From a virus: DNA of 31,105 nucleotides. The stretch lies in IMG/VR virus record IMGVR_UViG_3300035438_000607, positions 1-31,105 of that record; one strand, given 5' to 3'. Under the pieces are notes generated by a model. That model was not told where the DNA came from and ran no database searches. It saw only the letters and a list, made by a program, of their open reading frames with translations. Position numbers and translations under genes: made by a program. Below, piece by piece: positions 5,815 through 14,022 of the stretch. The first letter of the stretch is position 1, and each line of letters begins with the position of its first letter.

Positions 5815-8766
5815 ATGGCAGATACATATTATTCGAGATTAACAATCGTTAATCCACAAAACATAAACAATTTAGATCCACGAGTTGGAGTAGTTATTGC
5901 AGAAACTGCGGCTACTGGCAGATTTGTCATGGGAGAAATTAATTGGGATAATTTAGTAAGTCCTAACTTTCAAACCAGCGTGGCATATAATGGCTATGGA
6001 GATTTGAAAATATTTGAACCTATGGGTTTCACGTTCTTCGATTATATAAGAGCAGCCGCTTTTGAAGTTGGCTGCGATAATCACTTAGATGCAAGATTCT
6101 TATTAGAGATAGAAATTCTTGCAGAAAATTTTATCAGCGAAACCGGATTAGATAGTCCATTTAAGTATATTTGGCCGATTATGTTGGTCAGCACAGATGT
6201 TAAAAGTAGTGTCAGTGAAAAAGGCAGTGAATATGTATTAAAATTTATTCATGCAAATCACCACAGTCAGACAGACCTGGTACAGCCAATTAAAGAAACT
6301 ACAAAAATAGAAACAACAGATGTTAAAACGTTTTTTAAAAAGTTATCGAAAGAGCTAGAAAATAAAGAATTTAGATACGCAGAAGCTAGACAAAAAGCAG
6401 GCAGCGGCGGCAACCCCGGCGGAGACCATCCAGCAGAGTCTGATCCATTTCATGATGAATATCATTTCCTTGTACAGCCCGATGTAGAAAAATTTACGTT
6501 CACCAGTAAAGGTAAAGCAGATCCAGCAGTTAAAGAATCATTTCTTTCTAGATGGGGTATCGGCAAACAATCATGGGATATCACTGCTCGTCCCGGTACA
6601 ACTATCATCTCTTGGATTAATCGTGTGTTGATGAGTACTAAAGAAGTATCTGATTTAATGCCCGGAAAAAAACAAGGACAAAAGCAAGGCGCCAGTGGCA
6701 GTAGTGAAGCTAATAAGAAAATCATTGAAGATAATATGGGTAAGCCATATCAATTTTTTAGAATTGAAACTTATACAGTTAACAAAAATTTTGATTACAT
6801 TCGCGGCCGTTACGCAGTCAAACATATCTTTTTAATATTCCTTGCTGATCAACCTAATATGTATCAATACCCTGACGAACTAGACTTATTGAATAAACAA
6901 AGTAGTAAAGGTAAAGTTGTCAGCAAATTAAAATACTATATTCAAGAAGGACTATTGCGTAAAGTATACTATCACAATTATACCGGTTTAAATTCTGATA
7001 TCATTAAAGTAGATTTACAATTTAATCAAAGTTATAGCTTGCCTAGTTTTCCGGTTGTATGGACAGACCGTGGGCAAACTGGTCCAGGTTCGATGAATCC
7101 TCAGAACTATAGAAAAGATGTCACACCTTATGTACAAAATGATAAAAATGGTGTTGCAAGAAAAGAACTTAAAGAATTACAACAAAGTGCCATAGCCGCT
7201 AGCAAAGAGATTAGTAGAAAAGGCTCAGATAAAACAAGAAAAGAAGCACTGGAAAAATATATTCAAACAATTAATGCGGCAATACTTGAAAAAGAAAACG
7301 CACTTCGAGCAAAAGAAAAGGCATCACTTCCTAAAAACGCTATTAACAATAGAACAGAGTTATTAGATACGATGGCTCCAAAGTTTGCCGAGGATGTAGA
7401 TTTTAAAAAAATATACAATGATATATTAGCTATTAATTATTCAAGTCTGCGTCCTAGAATGGAGCCTGATGTCATTGGTGAAGATATAGATATTATAAAA
7501 GCAGAAAACGAAAAACTAATGGAAAAAATCTTTACGGTGTTACTAGCACCCAGAGATTTAATTGACATGGAACTAGAAATAATGGCAGATCCTTACTGGT
7601 TAGGTATGCCAAATGTTATGTTAGTGGGCAAAGACCAATTGGACAAAATAGAATTTTCCAGCAGTAATGACGAACAAATCAAACAATTAATTGCAGATAA
7701 ACTAGGCGGAACTGATAAGATTCCTGGCTTGGATCCAGATTGGAACACTAGAATTAACGCATGGGCAGATTACGGACAAGCACAATTTTACAAAGGTGCA
7801 AACTTATTTTACTTTAACAGTCAAGCACCAACAGCAGATTGGGATAACAATGATACAATGTTGTTTAATACCACAGATCAGATACTGGGAATCTATCAAG
7901 TATGGTCAGTGACTAATTCCTTTAAAGATGGTAAGTGGACACAAAAATTAAAAGCACGTAAGGATTTAACTATACCTAGTTACATTTTACCTAGAGGTGT
8001 TATCGGAGAGGTTACCTTTGAACAGTTTATGCAAAGTGCTATAGATGATCCAGTCAGAGAAGCAGATGAAGTAAATAAACTTAGACAGCAAGCTGTTCGA
8101 GAAAGAACAGGCGCCGCCCAATTAGATAATTTATCAGGCGATAGTGGCATGGGAGCCGCTGGAGTTGTTAGAGCAGAAACTATTAATGCATCTACGCCAG
8201 TATCAACAGCATTAAATACTTATAGAGAAAAATTACAAGCAAGCCCGCCGCCAGTAGTTAACGATCCTGTAAAAGTAGCTGAAAATTTAATGGCGAGCAA
8301 TCCACAGCAATACGATAAAGAAAAAGCATATTCTAAAGCCAAAGAACAATATATTGCGGAAACAAAAGCGCACTTTGAACATACAAATAAATTATCTGCA
8401 GAGTCATATGCCGAAGCTGGAATATCAAATTATAAACCGTATCCTGCGGATACACTAACATCGAAAGTATTAACAGAAAGTGGCAGCGGCGGACTCGAAG
8501 ACTGGAAGCGTAATAACACACAGCGTCCTGGACCGGCAGCAGTTAATAATCCAGCCGGTCTTGCGTTCGATGCTAGAACTGGTACATATACAAAATACGA
8601 AACATTTAATGATGGCGTTAAAGCAACAACAGAATATTATAATTTCGGCTTAGGTGTTCCTGCAAATGGAAGCCAAGGTCAAGACAGACTATTATTACCC
8701 AGCGATTGGAAAGGTACACCAAATGATTATATTACTAAAAAATCAAAAAGGCGAGGGGGCATTTAA
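5815..8766 (+). CDS. Large baseplate hub protein (gp27-like position) with C-terminal NNPG-like module
   Basis: This 983-aa structural protein sits between the M23 peptidase and the spike. The first ~400 residues (YYSRLTIVNPQNINNLDPRV and following; MGFTFFDYIRAA) look like a contractile-tail hub, comparable in place to T4 gp27 although more than twice as long. A Gly/Pro-rich linker (GSGGNPGGDHPAESD) occurs near residues 200-215. Residues ~445-520 are Lys/Glu-rich and probably coiled coil. The C-terminus, about residues 910-950, contains NNPAGLAFDARTGTYTKYET and FNDGVKATTEYY, similar to the NNPGN...F...DG small domain found in phage-tail and lysozyme-associated proteins. The last residues are basic (KKSKRRGGI). 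It is co-transcribed from the 4191 late promoter. The hub role is inferred mainly from position and size. Confidence 0.6.
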   Translation: MADTYYSRLTIVNPQNINNLDPRVGVVIAETAATGRFVMGEINWDNLVSPNFQTSVAYNGYGDLKIFEPMGFTFFDYIRAAAFEVGCDNHLDARFLLEIEILAENFISETGLDSPFKYIWPIMLVSTDVKSSVSEKGSEYVLKFIHANHHSQTDLVQPIKETTKIETTDVKTFFKKLSKELENKEFRYAEARQKAGSGGNPGGDHPAESDPFHDEYHFLVQPDVEKFTFTSKGKADPAVKESFLSRWGIGKQSWDITARPGTTIISWINRVLMSTKEVSDLMPGKKQGQKQGASGSSEANKKIIEDNMGKPYQFFRIETYTVNKNFDYIRGRYAVKHIFLIFLADQPNMYQYPDELDLLNKQSSKGKVVSKLKYYIQEGLLRKVYYHNYTGLNSDIIKVDLQFNQSYSLPSFPVVWTDRGQTGPGSMNPQNYRKDVTPYVQNDKNGVARKELKELQQSAIAASKEISRKGSDKTRKEALEKYIQTINAAILEKENALRAKEKASLPKNAINNRTELLDTMAPKFAEDVDFKKIYNDILAINYSSLRPRMEPDVIGEDIDIIKAENEKLMEKIFTVLLAPRDLIDMELEIMADPYWLGMPNVMLVGKDQLDKIEFSSSNDEQIKQLIADKLGGTDKIPGLDPDWNTRINAWADYGQAQFYKGANLFYFNSQAPTADWDNNDTMLFNTTDQILGIYQVWSVTNSFKDGKWTQKLKARKDLTIPSYILPRGVIGEVTFEQFMQSAIDDPVREADEVNKLRQQAVRERTGAAQLDNLSGDSGMGAAGVVRAETINASTPVSTALNTYREKLQASPPPVVNDPVKVAENLMASNPQQYDKEKAYSKAKEQYIAETKAHFEHTNKLSAESYAEAGISNYKPYPADTLTSKVLTESGSGGLEDWKRNNTQRPGPAAVNNPAGLAFDARTGTYTKYETFNDGVKATTEYYNFGLGVPANGSQGQDRLLLPSDWKGTPNDYITKKSKRRGGI

Positions 8767-10959
8767 ATGATAGGTCCAATGAATCCATTAGGACAGAAAA
8801 AAGTCCCACAAAATTACTCAGGTAATACAAATAATAAAGGCATTGCCAGTAGTCCCGGAATGTATGTTGGCATTGTTAAGAAAAACGATGATCCGCAGAA
8901 CATGGGACGTCTGCAAGTATGGATTGAAGAATTTGGCGGAGATCCTGATATCGAATCGAGTTGGATCGGCGTAAGTTATGCCAGCCCATTTGCAGGCACA
9001 ACTAGTATATTCGAGCAAGGTACTAATGTAAAAGAATACGATGATACTATTAAAAGCTATGGTTTTTGGGCAGTGCCTCCAGACGTAGACGCAAGAGTAT
9101 TAGTGGCATTTGCCGCAGGTAAACTAGATAAAGGATATTGGTTTGCATGTTTATTTCAACGCGGTACACAGGTAAGTATTCCAGGTATCCCTGCTAAAAA
9201 TACATGGACCGGAGAAAATAAACCTGCCGCTCCGAAAAACAGAAAAGACAGCGACCCTGACTTAGAAAAATATGTAGAGCACAAGCCAATGAGTAATGCT
9301 CTTAAACAACAAGGTTTATCCGATGATCCTATACGTGGAACAACTACGAGTAGCGCAACTAGAGAAAGTCCTAGCAAAGTCATTGGCTTGCTAACTCCGG
9401 GCCAACATCAATTTGTCATGGATGATGGTGACAAAGATGGCAACAGCAAATTAATTAGACTTAGAACAACCAGCGGTACTCAACTGCTATTGGATGATAC
9501 TAGCGGGCATGTTTACATTATTAGTAAAGCCGGTGAAAATTGGATGGAACTTAGTGCAGATGGTAGAATACATATTTACGGCAGCAAAGATATAAGCATA
9601 CACACACAAGAAAATCTAAATCTTTATGCAGATAAAAGTATTAATATAGAAGCTGGCATCGATGTTAACATTAAAACAGGTAATGATATTCATCTAGAAG
9701 CAGGTAGCAATGTAAAGACTTTAGCAGGTCAAGATACTTTAATAACTAGCGGGTCTACAAGTAATATTAATAGCTCAATAGCACATTATGAAACTGCGGG
9801 AGTTATTCATATGAATGGCCCTACTGCCGCATCGACTGAAGCATTTGAACTAAATTCATTAGTGGTTAACCAAGGCGTAACAACTAGTATTTGTACCACT
9901 GTTCCCGAACACGAACCTTGGTTTGGTCACAGTGGCACTATTAATCCTGTAGGCACAGGTAATCAACAAATGCAAAAGGATCCTAATCCAAAACAAACAC
10001 CTCGTCAACCAGAAGCCGGCGAACAAGGTTCTCCTATTGCTAAACAAGAATCAGTACAAACTGAAGTCAAAGTAGATGAAGCAACAACCAGCGAACAGGC
10101 GCAGGCACAAATAAAAGAAAATAATAAATTTACTCCAGTTAATCATGATGATGGGCAAGGACAAAGCGGCGGCTTTGCTAGCAAGTTATCAGATAATCCA
10201 GCATCAGATGCAAGCCAAACGGATAATGAAACTGCAAAATTAAATAAGAAAAATGCAGAAGCAGAGCGTTCTGCATTAGATGGTATATTAACCGATGGTA
10301 CAGTTATTTCGAATCAAAAAGAACAACAAGGCACAAAAGCATTAGATGCAATGTCAGCTAAACCAAAAGATCCAGAAATATTTACAAAAGGTGTAACAGC
10401 AGATAAAGCTAATCAACTATTTGCTAGCGACTTAAAGAAAAATGAAACAAGTGTTAAGAACTTATTGTCTGGTTTAGGCATTGCGTCTATCCCGCAAAAT
10501 GCATTTGATAGTTTAGTAAGTTATCAAAATCAAACAGGCGATGCTAGTTATGCATATATCAAGGGCGAAAAGATTGACTTAACAAGTATGTATAAAAATG
10601 GCGAGTGGGATAGAGCTGCCGGTTTTATTGCCGCTGACGAAAGAGATAGACCAAGACGAATAAAAGAAGCCGCAATAATGGCAAATAATAATTATGGAAA
10701 TATTAACACACAAAACAATGTTGTTAATACTGGATTTAAGCAAACCAGTGAAATGCTTCTTAAAAATCAGTTGAACAAGCAGACTGGCAATGCGGTTACG
10801 CCACAGCAAGCCTTTGCTTTAGGTAGTAGCTATCTTGCACAGACGGGCAACACATTGCCAAGTCTAAGTTTTGCTACAAATACTATTATTAAAGCAAATG
10901 CATTAACCGGAGATATAACACAGGTCCTTAAGAAGCAACAAGGACCTTGGCCGTATTAA
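8767..10959 (+). CDS. 5: Baseplate central spike (gp5-like) with OB fold, beta-helix and degenerate lysozyme-like C-terminus
   Basis: This 730-aa protein starts with a gp5/VgrG-type OB-fold domain (about residues 25-145: GMYVGIVKKNDDPQNMGRLQ, then WIGVSYASPF, YGFWAVPP and LDKGYWFACLFQRG). A spike segment follows (about 225-335), with the short-period repeats of a membrane-puncturing beta-helix (INIEAGIDVNIKTGNDIHLE and neighbours). Residues ~400-530 are Gln/Lys-rich linker. Residues ~540-640 resemble the C-terminal part of GH24 phage lysozymes: GVTADKANQLFASDLKK, QNAFDSLVSY and RPRRIKEAA. The catalytic N-terminal half (Glu...Asp...TIGYGH) is not present. T4 gp5 has an active lysozyme between the OB fold and the helix, so order and activity differ here. 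Its stop is nested with that of the convergent MazG-like gene. Confidence 0.85.
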   Translation: MIGPMNPLGQKKVPQNYSGNTNNKGIASSPGMYVGIVKKNDDPQNMGRLQVWIEEFGGDPDIESSWIGVSYASPFAGTTSIFEQGTNVKEYDDTIKSYGFWAVPPDVDARVLVAFAAGKLDKGYWFACLFQRGTQVSIPGIPAKNTWTGENKPAAPKNRKDSDPDLEKYVEHKPMSNALKQQGLSDDPIRGTTTSSATRESPSKVIGLLTPGQHQFVMDDGDKDGNSKLIRLRTTSGTQLLLDDTSGHVYIISKAGENWMELSADGRIHIYGSKDISIHTQENLNLYADKSINIEAGIDVNIKTGNDIHLEAGSNVKTLAGQDTLITSGSTSNINSSIAHYETAGVIHMNGPTAASTEAFELNSLVVNQGVTTSICTTVPEHEPWFGHSGTINPVGTGNQQMQKDPNPKQTPRQPEAGEQGSPIAKQESVQTEVKVDEATTSEQAQAQIKENNKFTPVNHDDGQGQSGGFASKLSDNPASDASQTDNETAKLNKKNAEAERSALDGILTDGTVISNQKEQQGTKALDAMSAKPKDPEIFTKGVTADKANQLFASDLKKNETSVKNLLSGLGIASIPQNAFDSLVSYQNQTGDASYAYIKGEKIDLTSMYKNGEWDRAAGFIAADERDRPRRIKEAAIMANNNYGNINTQNNVVNTGFKQTSEMLLKNQLNKQTGNAVTPQQAFALGSSYLAQTGNTLPSLSFATNTIIKANALTGDITQVLKKQQGPWPY

Positions 10960-11318
10960 ACAAATGGTCTTAAATCAGGTGCAGTCCAACCTTCGGGCTT
11001 GAGCACTTTACCATCTTCACGTTTGCGAACTTTGCCAGTCTCTGAATTAATCTTTGCAAAGTTAGTTCGCATAACTTCATTCCAGGCACCTTCTGCATCT
11101 GCACCCATGCTATGGATAGCACCAATAGTAACTACTAAAATATCAATAAGAGCATCTAGTTGTTCTACTTGATCACCTTGCGCCACTGCGGCATTAAGTT
11201 CTGAGCTTTCTTCAGAAATAAGATCTCGATATAAGTTATATTGTTTTTGATTAAAGTTGCCGGCTGTTTGATCACAGGCAAGCATAAATCGTTCTTGGTC
11301 TTTAAAAGGGTTGGTCAT
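10956..11318 (-). CDS. MazG-like nucleotide pyrophosphohydrolase
   Basis: This 120-aa all-alpha NTP pyrophosphohydrolase is probably of the MazG/PRA-PH type. The metal-binding motifs are visible: an EESSEL cluster followed by LDALIDILVVTIGAI, giving the E-x2-E / D-x2-D pattern that holds magnesium. Enzymes of this type cleave nucleoside triphosphates or alarmone-like nucleotides to monophosphates; phage versions are thought to tune nucleotide pools or the stringent response. I chose the start MTNPFKDQER, whose ATG overlaps the upstream stop as ATGA. The 20-codon longer reading frame would run far into the previous gene. The basic C-terminus (KVRKREDGKVLKPEGW) is typical of phage homologues. 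It is last in the operon that begins with the radical SAM gene. Confidence 0.75.
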   Translation of the reverse strand: MTNPFKDQERFMLACDQTAGNFNQKQYNLYRDLISEESSELNAAVAQGDQVEQLDALIDILVVTIGAIHSMGADAEGAWNEVMRTNFAKINSETGKVRKREDGKVLKPEGWTAPDLRPFV

Positions 11319-11542
11319 TTTGTTAGTTTTTCCATAAATTCTTCGTGTACAGGTTGATGAGCAATAGGCCTTAACCATTGATTTTTAAGACATTCATAGA
11401 TTATCAATTTATATTCGTAGGGCATACTGCTACAAATTTCAAAACCTGCTCTATCGGCTACCATAAATCCGTCGACGATAATGAAATCAGGATCGCCAGG
11501 ACGAATGGCCTTAATATTACTTTTTGTTGTTTGCAAATACAT
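11315..11542 (-). CDS. Hypothetical protein, 75 aa
   Basis: I do not recognise this family. It encodes 75 aa: a Lys-rich N-terminus, a hydrophobic segment PDFIIVDGFMVADRAGFEIC and a Tyr/Trp-rich C-terminus (YEYKLIIYECLKNQW). There is no signal peptide or clear motif. The start overlaps the end of the 47-aa Cys/His gene by 26 nt in another frame, and its TGA overlaps the ATG of the MazG-like gene, so it looks translated as part of the operon. A soluble small phage protein is the safest description. Confidence 0.6.
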   Translation of the reverse strand: MYLQTTKSNIKAIRPGDPDFIIVDGFMVADRAGFEICSSMPYEYKLIIYECLKNQWLRPIAHQPVHEEFMEKLTK

Positions 11543-11660
11543 TTTTAAACCATTCGATAATTTTGTTAGTATCTACCATAGGAGGTTGATGCGGACAGCG
11601 TCCTTGATTATAGTTACATCCATGATGGACAAAATGTCCGCAAGTTTCACATTTTGTCAT
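11517..11660 (-). CDS. Cys/His-rich 47-aa miniprotein (zinc-ribbon-like)
   Basis: An open frame runs from ATG at 11660 to TAA at 11517 and encodes 47 aa. It begins MTKCETCGHFVHHGCNYNQG, then RCPHQP, and has a helical tail ending FKNVFANNKK. Four cysteines (residues 4, 7, 15, 22) and three or four histidines in the first 24 residues could bind one zinc ion. It fills the gap between the radical SAM gene (stop at 11667) and the 75-aa gene. No Shine-Dalgarno is visible before the ATG. A 10-bp inverted repeat (11628-11658) covers the first codons. The Cys/His pattern makes it likely to be real, and it is easy to miss because it is short. Confidence 0.6.
   Translation of the reverse strand: MTKCETCGHFVHHGCNYNQGRCPHQPPMVDTNKIIEWFKNVFANNKK
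11628..11658 (-). repeat. 10-bp inverted repeat at the start of the Cys/His miniprotein gene
   Basis: GACAAAATGT (11628-11637) and ACATTTTGTC (11649-11658) form perfect 10-bp arms around an 11-nt loop. The right arm reaches into the ATG at 11660-11658. A nested short palindrome, GGACA-AAA-TGTCC, overlaps the left arm, so two alternative hairpins are possible. It could limit translation of the miniprotein or simply reflect CxxC coding. There is no T-tract, so it is not an intrinsic terminator. Confidence 0.4.
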
Positions 11661-11666
11661 GTGGTT

Positions 11667-13187
11667 TTACTTAAACTTGAAGTCAAATTTATATTCATTA
11701 TTTTTTAATTTAGTATATAAAGGTTCGAGTTCTGGAAATACTTCTATAAAATTAGTATTCCTCTTTTTATCTATTGCATCTATACTTTTAACAAAGTCTT
11801 CTGCTAAATCTAAATAATCAAACGGCATTTCTAGCATAGCTGAACAATTAGCAATTTCTCTCAATCCTGCACGATCTTGTCCGACGAAATGCTGATAGCA
11901 CCACGAAAAAGATCTTTTTGTTAAAGTTTTTAATCTTTCGTCTACTGATAAATTTAAAAAATTCCAGACTTTAGGTCCAGTAACATTATTAATATCAATA
12001 GATGCTCTTGTCGAGATATCATTAACTGCATACCATTCAAATAGCTTGTGCATAGTAAGAGCATTAAACAATGTCAACGATGTGCTAACTTTTACATTAA
12101 TGCCTGCATCGTAGAATCTGTTAAAGTTTTCAAGCCATTTATCTTCTCTATATCCATATCTAAAATATTCTCCGCGTTCTCCGTAGTGATCATGACTCAT
12201 AATAATTACAGTATTGTCACCCCATTTTTTCAAATAGTCTTCGACAATGTCTACATTTTTATATGACCTAACGCTGCCATTGGTATGAAACCAGAGATTA
12301 ATTTTATTATTGTAGCCTAATTTCATTAATTCATCTAGCAAAATAAATGTTTCTTTTTGTAAAAAAGGTTCACCGCCATTAAAATGAAGTTGGTCTAAAG
12401 TACTCGCATTTTTTAAAATATATTCAATTTTATTACTATTGTCGATGGTATCAGGATCGACAGAATCCCAATTCTTATTAACTTCACTTTTATATAACCA
12501 ATTTGAAAAAACTTCTTTATACGAAGTGTCGATGGTACTACTTAAACTAGGGATACAATGTAAACATGCAAAGTTACATTTATTTGTCCATATTACATCG
12601 AAAAATTTTAAATTATGTTTTTGTATTTCTCCAGTATCATGGTTGGTATCTGCTAATGATTCTTTTATAACGTCGCAACCTTGTAAATTAGCCAATGTTC
12701 TAGCAGAGCTAGACGAGCTTCCTGCCTTTTCTCGCTCCCAACATTGTTCGCAAGTTTCAGGTTGTTCGTCCTTTAAAAACTGTAAACGAATTTCTTTCGA
12801 AATTGGGTTATTAATAATGTCTTCAAAGGTATCTTTAGTTGTACCGAGAACTTGTGTGCTTGCACAACAAAATTTTACATTACCTTCAGCACTAGTCCAT
12901 AAAGAATTCCACGGTGCCGAACAGAATTTCTTACCGTATTTTTCAAACGTATCTTTTAATACTTTTTCAGGTGGTTCAAATATAATTTTATCAGTTGGAA
13001 CATTGGCAACTACTTTAATTATTCCTGCATCTATATAATGCCGAAGCGATTCTTTAAAATCTACAGGACATTCTGGACTGACTACTAATTCTGCTTTAGG
13101 CACATTACTTCGTGTACGTGTATTGAATACAAAATCAGTGTGACCCGATTCGATAGGGGTTACAGAATTAGTTGATACTCTTGACAT
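11667..13187 (-). CDS. Radical SAM protein with N-terminal SPASM/twitch-like cysteine region
   Basis: This 506-aa protein has the radical SAM iron-sulfur motif C-x3-C-x2-C as CNFACLHC (Cys204, Cys208, Cys211). A FNGGEPFLQKE segment of the SAM-binding barrel follows. Before the core lies a Cys-rich region of the SPASM/twitch kind: FCSAPWNSLW (Cys89), GNVKFCCAS (Cys107/108) and CEQCWEREKAG (Cys146, Cys149), then a serine run. Such regions bind auxiliary iron-sulfur clusters in peptide- or protein-modifying enzymes. Similar twitch/radical SAM proteins occur in marine T4-like phages, but their substrate is unknown. No obvious precursor peptide lies beside it; the neighbouring 47-aa Cys/His protein is the only small candidate. 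No Shine-Dalgarno precedes the ATG. The fold is well supported; the substrate is not. Confidence 0.88.
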   Translation of the reverse strand: MSRVSTNSVTPIESGHTDFVFNTRTRSNVPKAELVVSPECPVDFKESLRHYIDAGIIKVVANVPTDKIIFEPPEKVLKDTFEKYGKKFCSAPWNSLWTSAEGNVKFCCASTQVLGTTKDTFEDIINNPISKEIRLQFLKDEQPETCEQCWEREKAGSSSSSARTLANLQGCDVIKESLADTNHDTGEIQKHNLKFFDVIWTNKCNFACLHCIPSLSSTIDTSYKEVFSNWLYKSEVNKNWDSVDPDTIDNSNKIEYILKNASTLDQLHFNGGEPFLQKETFILLDELMKLGYNNKINLWFHTNGSVRSYKNVDIVEDYLKKWGDNTVIIMSHDHYGERGEYFRYGYREDKWLENFNRFYDAGINVKVSTSLTLFNALTMHKLFEWYAVNDISTRASIDINNVTGPKVWNFLNLSVDERLKTLTKRSFSWCYQHFVGQDRAGLREIANCSAMLEMPFDYLDLAEDFVKSIDAIDKKRNTNFIEVFPELEPLYTKLKNNEYKFDFKFK

Positions 13188-13263
13188 TTTTTATGATAAC
13201 TTTCTTAGGACCGACTAATTTTCGGTTGCATATTACTTATGTAAAGAAGCCAATGAGTTGATT

Positions 13264-13500
13264 TCATTTCTTAATATTGTCCATAACAAGTTGTTCGGCG
13301 TCGTTTTGTCTACGTTGTTTATCGAGCTCAACAGCCTTGGTAAACATCAGCTCAGTAAGTTCTGCCATGATCTTTTTACCTGGATCTTTCAAATGGGAGT
13401 AATGTGCGCTGACACCACTTACATAAGCATAATCGTTATTTCTTACAGCACTCATCAACTGTGCGGCAAGTATTGTTCCGATTTCTTTTTCAGTGAGCAT
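13264..13500 (-). CDS. Hypothetical protein, 78 aa
   Basis: This unrecognised gene encodes a mostly helical, charged protein (MLTEKEIGTILAAQLMSAVR and YSHLKDPGKKIMAELTELMF), probably soluble. I place the start at ATG 13500, preceded by the Shine-Dalgarno-like AAGGATAAC. The longer frame beginning at 13650 would overlap the upstream gene by about 150 nt, which is unlike this compact but non-nested genome. It is the last gene of the cluster running from the ligase, with 76 bp to the radical SAM gene. Confidence 0.6.
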   Translation of the reverse strand: MLTEKEIGTILAAQLMSAVRNNDYAYVSGVSAHYSHLKDPGKKIMAELTELMFTKAVELDKQRRQNDAEQLVMDNIKK

Positions 13501-13501
13501 G

Positions 13502-13810
13502 TTATCCTTTTTTAAGGGCCTCGACAAAGGCAATCTTTCCAAGCTCTTCTCCGAAGTCTTCGTCACTGGTGATAATGTGTAGGCTCGTATGATGTCTATC
13601 TGTTTTTTGATCGTAGTGACTAATTTCGACAATTTTGCCTCCCGAAGCATTGTAAACTGTAAATCTCAAAGGTTCGTTTTCACCGCTCAATGTGTGACCA
13701 TGATGCCTAGCACTAGTAATAGTATTCATTTTTCTATTATCATAAGAAACTGGCTGTTCGTCAGATGAAAAAATAAAGTTATGTAATTTATGTCGTAGCC
13801 AGTTTTTCAT
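13502..13810 (-). CDS. Hypothetical protein, 102 aa
   Basis: I do not recognise this family. The protein starts with a basic, aromatic segment (MKNWLRHKLHNFIF) followed by His-rich stretches (ARHHGHTLSG, DRHHTSLHII) and a central strand-rich part (LRFTVYNASGGKIVEISHYD). It ends in a short helix with acidic and basic residues. Eight histidines could bind metal, but no known motif is formed. The ATG overlaps the preceding stop (ATGA), and the stop is next to the start of the following gene, so it belongs to the ligase-downstream operon. Confidence 0.6.
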   Translation of the reverse strand: MKNWLRHKLHNFIFSSDEQPVSYDNRKMNTITSARHHGHTLSGENEPLRFTVYNASGGKIVEISHYDQKTDRHHTSLHIITSDEDFGEELGKIAFVEALKKG

Positions 13811-14022
13811 AGATAGTCCTCGTAGATTTTTCTGCTAATTTCACCAACAACACATTTTGCTTGATTCAAATCGTGATCTGTATAAACGCATCTATTGTAA
13901 GTTTTTGGATCAGCCATAATAGTCATCACATCTTCAATGATTAATTTGGCAAATAGTTCGTGATCAAATTCAGAATATGGGTTATAGCATTTTAATACTA
14001 GTTCTTTAATTTTTTGGTTCAT
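13807..14022 (-). CDS. Hypothetical protein, 71 aa
   Basis: This small acidic helical protein begins MNQKIKELVLKCYNPYSEFD and continues HELFAKLIIEDVMTIMADPK, with a C-terminal helix VVGEISRKIYEDYL. Short proteins of this general form (an MN-x-R/K-I-x-EL start followed by a FAELI-like helix) are common conserved hypotheticals in marine T4-like phages; the function is unknown. An AAGG lies about 9 nt before the ATG. A near-consensus sigma-70 promoter (14053-14080) sits just upstream inside the previous gene, so this gene and the next two can be transcribed without the ligase. Confidence 0.65.
   Translation of the reverse strand: MNQKIKELVLKCYNPYSEFDHELFAKLIIEDVMTIMADPKTYNRCVYTDHDLNQAKCVVGEISRKIYEDYL

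Noticed and set aside
11319-11378. 20-codon N-terminal extension of the MazG-like protein
   Set aside because: The residues are not MazG-like and overlap another gene. The ATGA junction at 11318 is typical of this genome.
12439-13038. 199-aa open frame on the plus strand
   Set aside because: It is antisense to the well-supported radical SAM gene, has no ribosome site or promoter, and its translation has no family-like motif.
13210-13226. ACCGA...TCGGT inverted repeat between the 78-aa gene and the radical SAM gene
   Set aside because: It has only 5-bp arms with no T-tract; too weak to call a terminator or operator.
13500-13650. Longer start for the 78-aa gene (frame from 13650)
   Set aside because: The added part overlaps the upstream 102-aa gene out of frame, and a good ribosome site lies before ATG 13500.
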